From positions 62,001 through 126,000 of the forward strand of contig DATNPX010000050.1 of NCBI GenBank assembly GCA_036702975.1: DNA of 64,000 nucleotides. Reading direction: 5' to 3'. Made by a program: the position numbers and the translations under genes. The notes under the pieces are model-generated. The model was given only the letters and a program-made list of their open reading frames with translations. It did not search any database and was not told where the DNA came from. Source of the stretch: DATNPX01 sp036702975. GTDB lineage: Bacteria > Cyanobacteriota > Vampirovibrionia > Obscuribacterales > Obscuribacteraceae. Shown here in pieces: positions 45,769-55,363 of this stretch (position 1 is its first letter; each line of letters starts with the position of its first letter).

Positions 45769-46500
45769 TCAAACCCGGCTGGGTTCCAGCACCTCACCGA
45801 TAGCCAGAGCACAAACCTGAACCTGTGATTTCTTAGTTTTGGCCAGCTTTACAAGGTCAGACGACTGATAACGAAATGGTACTTGCTCAACAAGCGGCTG
45901 CCAGTGAAGAGGAACCAGACGTTGGGCACCGATCTCTTCGGCAATCCGCAATGCATCGTTTGGACTGGCGACGGCATATTTACCGCCGATCGGAATGCAC
46001 GCCGTATGGACAGGCAAATTACGCAAAGATTCTGCAATCGCTTGAGTGTAAATGGTGTCACCGGCATGAAAGAAACCGTCGATGTAGAAGCCTACGACCG
46101 GCTTTCCGGGAGCAGAACTGCGAGCAAAGACGTGAAAGATCGTTTTGCCTAAACGATTAATTGGATGGTGCGCAGGCGTAGCTAAAACTGTGTGCTTACC
46201 TATCACCAGTTTCTGACCCGCGTCTATCGCGTGAAAAGCTTCAGAAGGAATGACCTTGCGGTACTTGCGTGTCATCCATTGCATCAAGGCCCTCGGGCCA
46301 GCGAATTTACATTTCCAACTGCCATAAAGTTTCGGTGACATCAGCACGCCATGGTCGAAATGACCATGTGTCAACAGCACCCAGTCACCTTTTGGCAACT
46401 TCTTCCAATCGATCGGATCTCGGAAATACGGGTCTATATATACGTTGAGGTCATCCAACGCTAGCCTTACCGCACTGTGCCCAAGAAAAGAAAGGCTCAT
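45769..46500 (-). CDS. Metallo-beta-lactamase-fold hydrolase (UlaG-like)
   Basis: This 243-residue protein has the metal motif LTHGHFDH near residue 45 and a following His/Asp set in TPAHHPIN and FHAGDT. The order fits UlaG/YtkL-like metal-dependent hydrolases or phospholipase-D-like members (NAPE-PLD type). The substrate is unknown. A longer frame starts at 46548, but the ATG at 46500 has GGAG six bases upstream and begins with MSLSFLGHSAVRL, the normal N-terminus of this fold. It is divergent from the secreted TIM-barrel-like gene. Confidence 0.83.
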   Translation of the reverse strand: MSLSFLGHSAVRLALDDLNVYIDPYFRDPIDWKKLPKGDWVLLTHGHFDHGVLMSPKLYGSWKCKFAGPRALMQWMTRKYRKVIPSEAFHAIDAGQKLVIGKHTVLATPAHHPINRLGKTIFHVFARSSAPGKPVVGFYIDGFFHAGDTIYTQAIAESLRNLPVHTACIPIGGKYAVASPNDALRIAEEIGAQRLVPLHWQPLVEQVPFRYQSSDLVKLAKTKKSQVQVCALAIGEVLEPSRV

Positions 46501-46629
46501 TGAAACTCCGAACGCTGCCCGGGCACGGTCAAAGAAGATTGACTGCAAGCACCAACCGTTAATGGTAGCGCAAGGTCAGGATGTAGTTACGTACAAATTT
46601 TGTAGAATTGACTGTCCTTCTTATGTTTG

Positions 46630-46671
46630 TTTTGGTTGTTTTGTTTTGGTTGTTTTGTTTTGGTTGTTTTG
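46630..46671 (+). repeat. Three perfect copies of a T/G-rich 14-base unit
   Basis: TTTTGGTTGTTTTG is repeated three times without error (46630-46643, 46644-46657, 46658-46671). It lies between two divergent genes. Slipped-strand copy-number change here could alter promoter spacing. Confidence 0.9.
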
Positions 46672-46764
46672 TGTTATTCACCCGAATCCATTGTTTGCCT
46701 AAGTTTTGTTCGATGGCTGTAACGTCTGTTTGTAAACGTCTAGAAAATCGTGAGAGAAAAATTG

Positions 46765-48387
46765 ATGCCCAAGCGCAAGACACTGCTAATTCCAGTCACT
46801 GGCTCAATATCGGTACCAATTGCGAGAACCCTCGTGATGGGGCTTATTCTGACTGGGACTGCAACGCCCGTTCAGGCCGGTTCCTCCGATTGGGCTAAAT
46901 ATTTCAATCCCATCCCTCAAAAGAGTTACGTAAACAAATCGCAAGACAGAGAGATCAAGAAAAAGGCATTCAAGACAGATAAGGCTATCGATAACAAACC
47001 GATACCGAACAAGGAAGTAGGACTGTTTGCGGTGCTATCGAGTGCTGACATCGCTGACAGCAATAGTGTTGAGTCAGTTCTGAAAGACTCTCAAGTGAAC
47101 GGGATTTCGGTTTTGATTCCCTGGCGGCTACTAGAACCAAGCGAAGAACAATACGACTGGAAAGCGCTTGACGACATACTCGGTCTTTGCAAGCAAGCGA
47201 ACAAATATCTAATTCTCAGAGTATCGACTTGCGGACTCTCAAAAGGGGACGCCGATTCAGACACACCGGATTGGGTTTACAAGGCCGGCGTCAAATACAT
47301 TGAATACAAAGATCAAGATGGAAAGTTGCGCAAAATGCCGATTTTCTGGGATACACAATATCTTGCGAAGTGGTCCAACTTCATACAGGCTCTCGGTGAG
47401 CGTTACGACAAAAATTCAGCTTTACACAGCGTTGGCATCACTGGCGGTGGCATACTCGGAAGCACCTTAGTCGTGCCCGATATGCTAAAAGACAAAGAGA
47501 ACTATTCAAAACTCGAGGACGAACTGACTCACCAACATGGAATGAGCCAGAGACAACTGGTCACCCACTGGAAGTACGTTGCAGACTTGTTTCCTAAAGC
47601 CTTCCCCACAGCCAGGCTTAATTTCGACATAGATCCACCGACACCAAATCGTGCCGGTCAAGACACCCTCGACGAAATTTCAGACTATCTCGTTTTCCGC
47701 TACGGGCAAAGAATCTTCTTGACTCGCCAGAACGTGCGCGATGCAAAGCATGGCTTTGACGAGTACCGAGTAATTTTGAAATTCAAAGCAGACACATTCA
47801 CAGGCTACGAACTGGCGTCAGGCTTCGACCAGGAAGATTGGGAGAAGATGGCTAAAAACGCTTTAGATGACGGCGTCAGCTTTGTTGAAGTGCCAAAAGA
47901 ATATTTGGCAGAAGACAACAAGGCGGCGGCAGAGGCCTTATCCAAGTTGCAAGAGCATCTCGGATATCAATTGGTTCTCAAATCCGCCGATATCGACCGC
48001 AGTTTAAAAGCGGGAGAACCCCTGAAAGCGTCGTTATCCTTCTTGAATGCTGGTTCCTCAACGCCCAAAGCTGCAAGCAGGCAGCTCGATAAAGATGTTT
48101 CGGCAAGCTATCAAGTTGGATTTGAAATAAAAGATACGAACGGCAAACCAATTGTCGTATCAGTACAAACGCCACCAATTCCGACAAATCAATGGATAGC
48201 CGGAAAACCCGTCACCTGGGAGGAGAAGTACCGCCTCACCGCATTGAAACCAGGCGAATACACCATAAATCTGTGCGTAATCGATAAACAAAGCAAACGG
48301 CGCTTGCAGATCTTGGACGGCACTAAAGACGGTGCAGACGTCCCACAAGCTGAAGTGTCGCTAGGGAAGTTAACCGTAAGCGAATAA
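46765..48387 (+). CDS. Secreted TIM-barrel glycoside-hydrolase-like protein
   Basis: The 540-residue product begins with a signal peptide (LIPVTGSISVPIARTLVMG, cleavage near PVQAG). The main part looks like a beta-galactosidase or GH42-like TIM barrel: ISVLIPWRLLEPSEEQYDWK, YLILRVSTCG, and LHSVGITGGGILG. A C-terminal beta domain (about residues 410-540; DUF4832-like) has a run of strands such as SLSFLNAGSSTPKA and KPGEYTINLCVID. The usual catalytic Glu of the first barrel strand set is not obvious (IPWRLLEP holds one), so activity is not assured. The GTG at 46750 is a rival start. The 14-base repeat lies just upstream. Confidence 0.65.
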   Translation: MPKRKTLLIPVTGSISVPIARTLVMGLILTGTATPVQAGSSDWAKYFNPIPQKSYVNKSQDREIKKKAFKTDKAIDNKPIPNKEVGLFAVLSSADIADSNSVESVLKDSQVNGISVLIPWRLLEPSEEQYDWKALDDILGLCKQANKYLILRVSTCGLSKGDADSDTPDWVYKAGVKYIEYKDQDGKLRKMPIFWDTQYLAKWSNFIQALGERYDKNSALHSVGITGGGILGSTLVVPDMLKDKENYSKLEDELTHQHGMSQRQLVTHWKYVADLFPKAFPTARLNFDIDPPTPNRAGQDTLDEISDYLVFRYGQRIFLTRQNVRDAKHGFDEYRVILKFKADTFTGYELASGFDQEDWEKMAKNALDDGVSFVEVPKEYLAEDNKAAAEALSKLQEHLGYQLVLKSADIDRSLKAGEPLKASLSFLNAGSSTPKAASRQLDKDVSASYQVGFEIKDTNGKPIVVSVQTPPIPTNQWIAGKPVTWEEKYRLTALKPGEYTINLCVIDKQSKRRLQILDGTKDGADVPQAEVSLGKLTVSE

Positions 48388-48394
48388 CGCGGTA

Positions 48395-48880
48395 CTAGTC
48401 AACTGGTTTGCGTGGCATTTCAAAAACCGGCATGACTAAAGAGATAAGAGCAGAAAGAATGATAACTCCGAAGGCCACGCGAGAGCTTTCGTGAAAGGTT
48501 TTCCATGTCTGTTCGGTACGTTCGTTCTCATGAATAGAAGACAACATTTCTTTCATCGGCGGCACGATTGCGAAACACAAGATGATCGTGGCGATCGAGC
48601 AAAGCAAGCTGGCACCATAACGAATCGAAAGCAGCTTGTTGATAACGCGATGCTTTGCGTAATCCATCGATTCAGCAAACAGCAGCACGAATCCAGAAAC
48701 CATCACGATATTGCTAAAAGTTATAAACATCGGGGCGTTAGCTGTCGCCGCTTGTGCAACTGGAACGCCATGCGCTTCAGCCGCCTTTACTAAAGTAATC
48801 GCCGATATCACAACCGATATCGAGCCACCAAAAAGTATGGCTAGTGCAAGAACTCTAAGGACATAAGCAAGTTTGATCAT
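48395..48880 (-). CDS. DUF4149-like membrane protein
   Basis: This protein has four membrane segments and the late motif FHESSRVAFGVIILSALI typical of DUF4149. Between the segments are a short loop and a charged loop (MKEMLSSIHENERTEQTW). The function is unknown. A longer frame starts at 48985, but its first 35 residues are polar and not family-like. Neither start has a strong ribosome site, so 48880 is a choice by domain. It converges with the TIM-barrel-like gene, eight bases away. Confidence 0.65.
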   Translation of the reverse strand: MIKLAYVLRVLALAILFGGSISVVISAITLVKAAEAHGVPVAQAATANAPMFITFSNIVMVSGFVLLFAESMDYAKHRVINKLLSIRYGASLLCSIATIILCFAIVPPMKEMLSSIHENERTEQTWKTFHESSRVAFGVIILSALISLVMPVFEMPRKPVD

Positions 48881-48985
48881 TTCAATACACTTCACCTTAT
48901 AGACGATTCGATATTTGGATTTGGATTTGGCGTCCGTAGTCAAGCCTGAAGCTTGATTCGAGCTAATTTTTTGCGCCGCGCCCAT

Positions 48986-49582
48986 TATGCTCTAAAACAA
49001 ATTTTCCATCAGGTGTCGATAAACTCGTCAGCGCTTCCCACGAACAAACTGGAACGTGCTAGTTTGCGGCAGCTAGCGCTGGTATCTGCGAATTGACCTT
49101 CGCTTGACGATGCGCTTTTGTAACTAGAAATAACTAAAAACACGCAAATAAAGAGCGAGTTTTTCTTAAACGGAACTTACTAGACTCGCTAATACGAAGC
49201 TTTTGACAACCAATCGATTGCAGCTCAAACCCAGCTACTTCGAGTGCTCGAATCAAGCCAACAAAATTTAGAACTGGCGCAAATGCAGTAGCCGCAGCAG
49301 GAGCAGCTATTCGCAAAAGCGCAAGACACCAGTGGCAAGTAAAAAATAAGTTGACAATACTCTTAGCTTCTTTGAAACAATCATCGCAACTGGATTGCAA
49401 TCAAACGCTATACGTGCGTTAAGCTATACGCGGTGAGCAAAAACGGCATAAACCGCAACCTTGCCTCACATGTCAGTCAGCGTATTCGCTGAGTGGCAGT
49501 CTGTCCGCTCTACCAGGCGCGTCATCCGAAGACGTGCGGGGCGCGCGAGCAACAATAAAGAGCCCATCAAGGAGCCTAAACT
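48986..49582. other. Gap upstream of glgP
   Basis: This stretch of about 600 bases holds no gene I can support. An 88-residue minus-strand frame at 49134-49400 is rejected for lack of signals. GGAG at 49571-49574 is the ribosome site of glgP. Confidence 0.45.
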
Positions 49583-52159
49583 TTGAAGCCAATCAGATCA
49601 TTGGAAGTAATGCCCAATTTGCCACCAGAACTGGAGTGTATCCGGGAGTTGGCTTACAACCTGCGTTGGACGTGGGACCACGAGACAATCAACTTATTTA
49701 GAAGACTGGACAAAGACCTTTGGGAGAGTTCAGGACACAATCCCGTATTGCTGCTTGGCATGATCAGTCAGGAAAAGCTCAATGAAGCAGCCAAAGATGA
49801 CGGTTTTCGCATTCACCTCGATCGGCTTTGCGATCGCTTCCGTGAATATATGCGCACTGACAGCAGCTGGTTCACGCACCAGAACAAGCCTAGGCAGGGC
49901 GTTGTAGCCTACTTCTCCGCGGAATTCGGATTGAGTGAGGCATTGCCAATTTACTCGGGCGGTTTAGGGGTGCTTGCGGGCGACCACGTAAAAGCAGCTT
50001 CTGAACTAGGTCTGCCCTTGGTCGGAGTTGGTATCGTCTATCAAGAAGGATATTTCCGCCAATACCTGAACGCCGACGGATGGCAGCAAGAACGTTATCC
50101 ACTCAATGATTTCTACAATCTGCCGATCGTTCCAGTCAAGGAGAAGGACGGCAGTTCCGTCACCATCTCTGTAGATTTTCCGGGACGCAAAGTCTATGCC
50201 CGCATCTGGAAAGCACAAGTGGGCAGAGTGCCGCTCTACCTTCTTGACACGAATATCCCGCAGAACAGCCCGAAAGACCAAGAAATCACTGATGCGCTCT
50301 ATCACGGGGATTCCGAGCTGCGAATTCAGCAAGAAATGATCCTCGGACTGGGCGGTATGCGTGCGCTTCGAGCCGTTGGCATCGAACCGGCGGTCTGCCA
50401 TATGAACGAAGGGCACTCAGCGTTTCTGGGTCTCGAGCGCATTCGAATGTTCATGGAAGAACACAAATTGAATTTCGGACAGGCCAGGGAAGTTGCTGCC
50501 GCCGGTCAGGTGTTCACCACCCACACAGCCGTCCCCGCTGGTATCGACAAATTTACGCCAGAACTGGTGGACCGTTACTTCCTCGACTACGCTCACACCC
50601 TCGGATTGTCTCGCGAACAGTTCTTGGCGCTGGGCAGGACCGACCAGACCGATCCGCTTGAACCATTCAGTATGGCCACTCTCGCAATCAATCTCTCCTC
50701 TAAGGTCAACGCCGTCAGCAAATTGCACGGTGAGGTTTCGAGAAAATTGTTCGGCGGTCAATGGAAAGGCTTACCGGAAGACGAAGTTCCGATCACTCAT
50801 ATTACAAATGGCGTACATCCGCGTTCATGGATCTCAGAAGAGATAAGCGAATTGTTCGAAAGATATCTCGGACCGAAATGGTCTGAAGACATCGATCCGC
50901 AGCTCTGGAAGCGAGTTGAGGAGATTCCGGACGAAGAGCTCTGGCGCATTCACGAACGCCGCAGACAGAGACTAGTGACATTCGCGCGTGGCCGACTGCG
51001 CAAACAGATGGAAGCCAAAGGTGCTCTCCCATCCGAGCTAAAAGAAGCAAGTGAAGCTTTGGACCCAGAAGCGCTCACAATCGGCTTTGCCAGAAGAATG
51101 GCGACCTACAAACGCGCCACCCTTCTTTTGAGTGACTTAGATCGCCTCGCTTCGATTTTAAATAATAAGGAACGTCCAGTTCAGATCATTATTGCTGGGA
51201 AAGCCCACCCCGAAGATACCCCGGCGAAGAAATTGATCCGCGAACTGATTCACTTCTCACGTAGGCCAGACGTAAAGCGTCGTTTCGTCTTCATCGAAGA
51301 CTACGACATGAACGTTGCGCGCTGGATGGTACAAGGTGTAGACGTTTGGCTCAACACCCCGCGCAGATTCCTGGAAGCTTCCGGCACCAGCGGCATGAAA
51401 GTTGCCTTCAATGGTGGTATCAACGTGAGCATTCTCGACGGCTGGTGGGATGAAGCATACGAACCCCAACTCGGCTGGGCAATTGGACGCGGCGAAGTCT
51501 ATGATGATCCTGACTATCAGGACAAAGTGGAATCGCAAGCTCTCTACGACCTTTTCGAGAAAGAGATCATCCCGACCTATTACGACAGAGACCGCGATAA
51601 TCGTCCACGCAACTGGTTGGCACGAATGAAAGCAGAGTTGCTCGCGCTCTGCCCTCAGTTCTCGATCAACCGAATGGTGCGCGAATACGCAACTGAAGTG
51701 TATTTCCCTCTATTCACCAGACAGAAGTTGTTCTTGGAGAAGGATGCAACAAGAGCGAAAGAGATAGCCGCATGGAAGCAGGAACTACAGAGAGCCTGGT
51801 CCGGCGTTCATATCGATTCGGTCGATGCTGAATCACCAGAGAAGCTGCAAGTCGGCGATGAGTTGAAGGTAAAAGCACTGGTGCAACTGAATGCTCTGAA
51901 AATCGACGACGTTTCGGTACAGATCTACCACGGACCAATCAACTCCTATGGTGACATCACCGACGGTGAAGTCATTCCGATGAAGTTCACCGGACACAGC
52001 AAAGGAACTTTGACCCCGTTCGAAGGCTCGATCAAATACTTCAAGAGCGGCAGGCACGGATTCACTGTAAGAATACTGCCACACCACGCCGATCTCAGTT
52101 CACCGTACGAGACTGGACTGGTGCACTGGGCGTCTGAGCCAGTAACCGTGCGCGCCTAG
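49583..52159 (+). CDS. glgP: Alpha-glucan (glycogen) phosphorylase
   Basis: GlgP releases glucose-1-phosphate from glycogen or maltodextrin. The 858-residue protein is of the short archaeal/actinobacterial type with an N-terminal DUF3417-like region (LPPELECIRELAYNLRWTWDHE). The substrate site VAYFSAEFGLSEALPIYSGGLGVLAGDH, in two halves, is well conserved. The PLP-binding region is EASGTSGMKVAFNGG, with the Lys. The start is TTG at 49583, with GGAG eight bases upstream. A terminator follows. Glycogen degradation is the inferred role; no glgA or glgC is in view. Confidence 0.95.
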   Translation: MKPIRSLEVMPNLPPELECIRELAYNLRWTWDHETINLFRRLDKDLWESSGHNPVLLLGMISQEKLNEAAKDDGFRIHLDRLCDRFREYMRTDSSWFTHQNKPRQGVVAYFSAEFGLSEALPIYSGGLGVLAGDHVKAASELGLPLVGVGIVYQEGYFRQYLNADGWQQERYPLNDFYNLPIVPVKEKDGSSVTISVDFPGRKVYARIWKAQVGRVPLYLLDTNIPQNSPKDQEITDALYHGDSELRIQQEMILGLGGMRALRAVGIEPAVCHMNEGHSAFLGLERIRMFMEEHKLNFGQAREVAAAGQVFTTHTAVPAGIDKFTPELVDRYFLDYAHTLGLSREQFLALGRTDQTDPLEPFSMATLAINLSSKVNAVSKLHGEVSRKLFGGQWKGLPEDEVPITHITNGVHPRSWISEEISELFERYLGPKWSEDIDPQLWKRVEEIPDEELWRIHERRRQRLVTFARGRLRKQMEAKGALPSELKEASEALDPEALTIGFARRMATYKRATLLLSDLDRLASILNNKERPVQIIIAGKAHPEDTPAKKLIRELIHFSRRPDVKRRFVFIEDYDMNVARWMVQGVDVWLNTPRRFLEASGTSGMKVAFNGGINVSILDGWWDEAYEPQLGWAIGRGEVYDDPDYQDKVESQALYDLFEKEIIPTYYDRDRDNRPRNWLARMKAELLALCPQFSINRMVREYATEVYFPLFTRQKLFLEKDATRAKEIAAWKQELQRAWSGVHIDSVDAESPEKLQVGDELKVKALVQLNALKIDDVSVQIYHGPINSYGDITDGEVIPMKFTGHSKGTLTPFEGSIKYFKSGRHGFTVRILPHHADLSSPYETGLVHWASEPVTVRA

Positions 52160-52190
52160 CAGTGCATCAAACGAAGCAATGATTCGAGCA

Positions 52191-52215
52191 ACCCAGCGGT
52201 TATCGCTGGGTTTTT
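52191..52215 (+). terminator. Rho-independent terminator after glgP
   Basis: ACCCAGCG (52191-52198) and CGCTGGGT (52204-52211) form an 8-bp stem with a 5-base loop. A T-run follows, with the stop codon of glgP about 30 bases before. Confidence 0.9.
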
Positions 52216-52218
52216 CGT

Positions 52219-52530
52219 TTAGAGAAATCGAGCCATCAAAAGTTCATCCTCATATTCGCCGTTTTCGTAGCGCACTTCCCGAACGCATCGTCCCTCTTCA
52301 ACAAAAACGAGTGTGCGGTACAACTTCACTGCGCACACGTTAGACGCCAAGGCACGCAAGTTTATCTTCTCAATCTGAGGTTTCACTTCTGCCCATTTGA
52401 TCAGCGCAGACAAAAGGCAAGTTTCAAACCGGTGTTGCCTCACTTAAAATCGTACCGAACAAAAACCACGGCTGCGCCACGCGGGTAGAATAAACATTCC
52501 GAAATCGCCAGTATGCCAGAGTCGCCTTCG
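52219..52530 (-). pseudogene. Broken GNAT acetyltransferase
   Basis: The frame 52219-52443 (GTG start) gives a clear C-terminal GNAT half: LLSALIKWAEVKPQIEKINL, then ASNVCAVKLYRTLVFVEEG and GEYEDELLMARFL. The missing N-terminal half can be read in another frame upstream (EGDSGILAIS, then VVFVRYDFK and a stop at 52440), so a frameshift separates the two. The acetyl-CoA loop, normally Gln-x-x-Gly-x-Gly, reads QHRFET. The gene is decayed. It lies between the glgP terminator and nadB. Confidence 0.65.
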
Positions 52531-52591
52531 CTGCTGCATTTTGAAATCAAGCGTATCTACTGAGCGAAGAAGCAATTTCGGCCATGAATCC

Positions 52592-54256
52592 TCAGGCTAG
52601 AACCTTATCGTGAGCGGAATCCTGCCCTTGGCCAAGAATTGAATAATGCTCGTTTAAACGCTGCGCACGCCGCCTATCCTGCCAGTAGCATGACTCTCTA
52701 CTAATCACATAATGCCGTGCGAAGTTTTTGCTATCCATACCGGGAAAGTCTTCGCGCAGATGCGCACCACGAGATTCTCGCCGCGCAAGAGCTGACAGAG
52801 CCATCAGCTTTCCAACCTGAAAGATATTGTTAGCGGCGAATTGTGCTGGTGTGAGCCGCTCACGAATCGTGATTGAAGGCTCTTGTAAAATCATCGACAA
52901 CCCGATAGATGACCTTACTATGCCAGCGTTTCGATACATTCGAGATTGGAAGCTCTCGAGATTTTCGGGCAATTCGACAATATGCGAGCACAACGCCGAA
53001 GTAAAGGCCGACCGCCGAACAGCTACACTAAGAGCATGCACGCTCTTACATATGTCATGGGCGAGATTTACAGCCATGACACCAGCTTCCAACAGTGAGT
53101 TGCTGGCAAGTCTATTAGCTCCATGCAAACCGGTACAAGCACATTCACCTATCGCGTATAGTCCTTCAACGCTAGTCCTCCCGTCTACCGTAGCTTCAAT
53201 TCCGCCCATCATATAGTGGGCCGCTGGTGCAACAGGAATCGGAGTTGTAAAAACATCAATACCATGTTCAGCACATGTAGCAACTATGTTTGGGAATTTC
53301 TCAGCGATTGCCGCGGTTCCTATAGGTCGCAGATCTAGATGAACAGAGTCGCTTCCATACTCATGCATTACTGTATGAATTGCGCGAGCGACGATGTCTC
53401 GGGTTGCTAGTTCTCCATCAGCGTGAAATCTAGTAACAAATCGGCTCCCATTTCTGTCAAGAAGAATTGCGCCAGCTCCTCGAACGGCCTCCGAAATCAG
53501 AAAAGCCGGAGCACCATCCAACCTCAAAGCGGTTGGATGGAACTGCATAAACTCCATGTCTTTGAGTTTGGCACCAGCCCTATAGGCGAGAGCGACACCA
53601 TCTGCGGTAGCGATAGAGGGATTGGTGGTCCGCGCAAAAACCTGCCCAGCACCTCCGGTTGCCAGCACCGTACAAGGCGCAAGGACGCAGTGTTCACCGG
53701 CTGTTCCTAGAAGTTTGGCCCCGGCACACACACCATCAACCATAAGCAGATCCATTACACAAGTATGCTCGAAGACCCGGAAATTACTTCGGGTAGCTCC
53801 CAGACGGCGAACCTCTTCGCTCAAAGCAGAGGTTATAGCGCGGCCTGTAGTATCTTTACTGTGCAGAACCCTAGGCTTGGAGTGCCCGCCTTCCAGTGCT
53901 AGTGAAAGTCTTCCCGATGGCTCTCTATCGAATAGAACTCCGAGCTTGCTCAACTCTTCGATCAACTGAGCGCCACCAAATACAATATCGCGAGCTGCGA
54001 ATTCATCGCAAAGTCCTGCCCCCGATTTCAGGGTATCGAACAAATGTTCATTCGGTGAATCAAAAGGATTTGTTCCAGCAACAGCAGCGAGCCCACCTTG
54101 CGCGAAAGAACTGTTTGAGTCTGGCAATCCAGCCTTTGACACCAGCACTACACGCAGATTTGACTGCTGAGCCAGCTTCACCGATGCAAGCAATCCAGCT
54201 AAGCCGGAACCGACCACGAGAACATCAGCATCGATTATCTTTTTTCCGGATACCAT
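52592..54256 (-). CDS. nadB: L-aspartate oxidase
   Basis: NadB oxidises aspartate to iminoaspartate, the first step of de novo NAD synthesis. The 554-residue length is typical. The FAD site VLVVGSGLAGLLASVKLAQ is at the N-terminus; other conserved parts are SSFAQGGLAAV, FMQFHPTAL and HYMMGGIEATVDGRTSVEGL with CTGLHGANRLASNSLLE. It follows nadA by 12 bases on the same strand and has TAGGAG ten bases before its ATG. The two proteins hand over unstable iminoaspartate. No nadC lies in the window. A divergent NrtR-type regulator is nearby. Confidence 0.96.
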   Translation of the reverse strand: MVSGKKIIDADVLVVGSGLAGLLASVKLAQQSNLRVVLVSKAGLPDSNSSFAQGGLAAVAGTNPFDSPNEHLFDTLKSGAGLCDEFAARDIVFGGAQLIEELSKLGVLFDREPSGRLSLALEGGHSKPRVLHSKDTTGRAITSALSEEVRRLGATRSNFRVFEHTCVMDLLMVDGVCAGAKLLGTAGEHCVLAPCTVLATGGAGQVFARTTNPSIATADGVALAYRAGAKLKDMEFMQFHPTALRLDGAPAFLISEAVRGAGAILLDRNGSRFVTRFHADGELATRDIVARAIHTVMHEYGSDSVHLDLRPIGTAAIAEKFPNIVATCAEHGIDVFTTPIPVAPAAHYMMGGIEATVDGRTSVEGLYAIGECACTGLHGANRLASNSLLEAGVMAVNLAHDICKSVHALSVAVRRSAFTSALCSHIVELPENLESFQSRMYRNAGIVRSSIGLSMILQEPSITIRERLTPAQFAANNIFQVGKLMALSALARRESRGAHLREDFPGMDSKNFARHYVISRESCYWQDRRRAQRLNEHYSILGQGQDSAHDKVLA

Positions 54257-54268
54257 TAATGCAGACTC

Positions 54269-55363
54269 CTAAAATATGGAGATCATCCGCTGAATGGCAC
54301 CAAGCGCCTTGCTAGCGGTCTCCTCAGGAACAGTGACGTGATAGACATCTTCTACTAAAGACCGATGCAACTTCTCCAACGTGATCATTTTCATGAATTG
54401 ACAGCTCATTTCTGAGCTTATCGGCAAAAACTCTTTCTCCGGATTTTCTTTCTGAAGTCGGTGTAAAATGCCTATTTCCGTTGCAACGATGAACTTCTGA
54501 GCACTCGAAGAACGGGCCCGTGTAATCATGCCTTCGGTAGAAGCGACTTTGAGAAGATCACCGCCAGTAGTATCGTCACTTAGTTGCTTGGCTGGGTTGA
54601 CTGTTGCTACTGTTCCGCGGGCGTTGCTGACACAGCTACGGTCATTAGCGTTTGCGCGGCTATGTCCATTGCCATTGCCGGCACCGTTTTGTGCGGCGCG
54701 AGCGACTCTATCCAGATAAGGGGTCAAGCAACCACATTCAGGATGAATAAGTAATTCTGCGTCCGGGTGCTCAGACATCTTCTCGTCGATCACCCGCGGG
54801 TGCACTGAGGCATGGACGTGGCATTCGCCCATCCAAATATGCATGTTCTTGCGTCCTGTCATTTTCTGAACCCACGAACCAAGAAACATATCGGGTAAAA
54901 AGAGAATTTCGCGGTCTTCCGGAATCGACTCAACAACCTTGAGTGCATTACCCGAAGTGCAGCAATAGTCAGATTCAGCCTTGATCTCGGCTGTTGTGTT
55001 CACATAAGACACAACCACGGCGTTTGGATGCTCGGACTTCCATTGGCGTAGCTCCTCAATATTTATAGAAGCCGCAAGCGAACAACCGGCCTCTAGGTCT
55101 GGTATCAAAACTCGTTTAGTAGGACAAAGAATCGCGGCGGTCTCCGCCATGAAATGAACGCCACAGAAAACAATCATGTCGGCATCTGTCTTAGCGGCTT
55201 GCTGGGACAATCCCAAAGAGTCGCCTACGAAGTCAGCAACATCTTGAATGATTGGCAACTGATAATTATGCGCCAAAATTACAGCGTTTCGCTTCTTGCG
55301 TTGAACCTTAATCTCGTCAATCAACAACTGGCTCTTTTTATCAAGCGCTTCCAGAGTGACCAT
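54269..55363 (-). CDS. nadA: Quinolinate synthase A with a low-complexity insert
   Basis: NadA condenses iminoaspartate with dihydroxyacetone phosphate to quinolinate and holds a 4Fe-4S cluster. The 364-residue protein has AHNYQLPIIQDVADFVGDSL, LEAGCSLA, SDYCCTSGNA, HPECGC and EMSCQFMKMITLE. Likely cluster ligands are Cys134/135, Cys210 and Cys321. Between the last two (about residues 222-266) is a Gly/Asn/Ser/Asp-rich insert with no family match, unusual for this enzyme. It is first in the nadA-nadB operon, and GAGGTGA precedes the ATG. Confidence 0.95.
   Translation of the reverse strand: MVTLEALDKKSQLLIDEIKVQRKKRNAVILAHNYQLPIIQDVADFVGDSLGLSQQAAKTDADMIVFCGVHFMAETAAILCPTKRVLIPDLEAGCSLAASINIEELRQWKSEHPNAVVVSYVNTTAEIKAESDYCCTSGNALKVVESIPEDREILFLPDMFLGSWVQKMTGRKNMHIWMGECHVHASVHPRVIDEKMSEHPDAELLIHPECGCLTPYLDRVARAAQNGAGNGNGHSRANANDRSCVSNARGTVATVNPAKQLSDDTTGGDLLKVASTEGMITRARSSSAQKFIVATEIGILHRLQKENPEKEFLPISSEMSCQFMKMITLEKLHRSLVEDVYHVTVPEETASKALGAIQRMISIF

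Noticed and set aside
49134..49400. 88-residue minus-strand frame upstream of glgP
   Set aside because: No ribosome site, no known family, and its composition is not protein-like.
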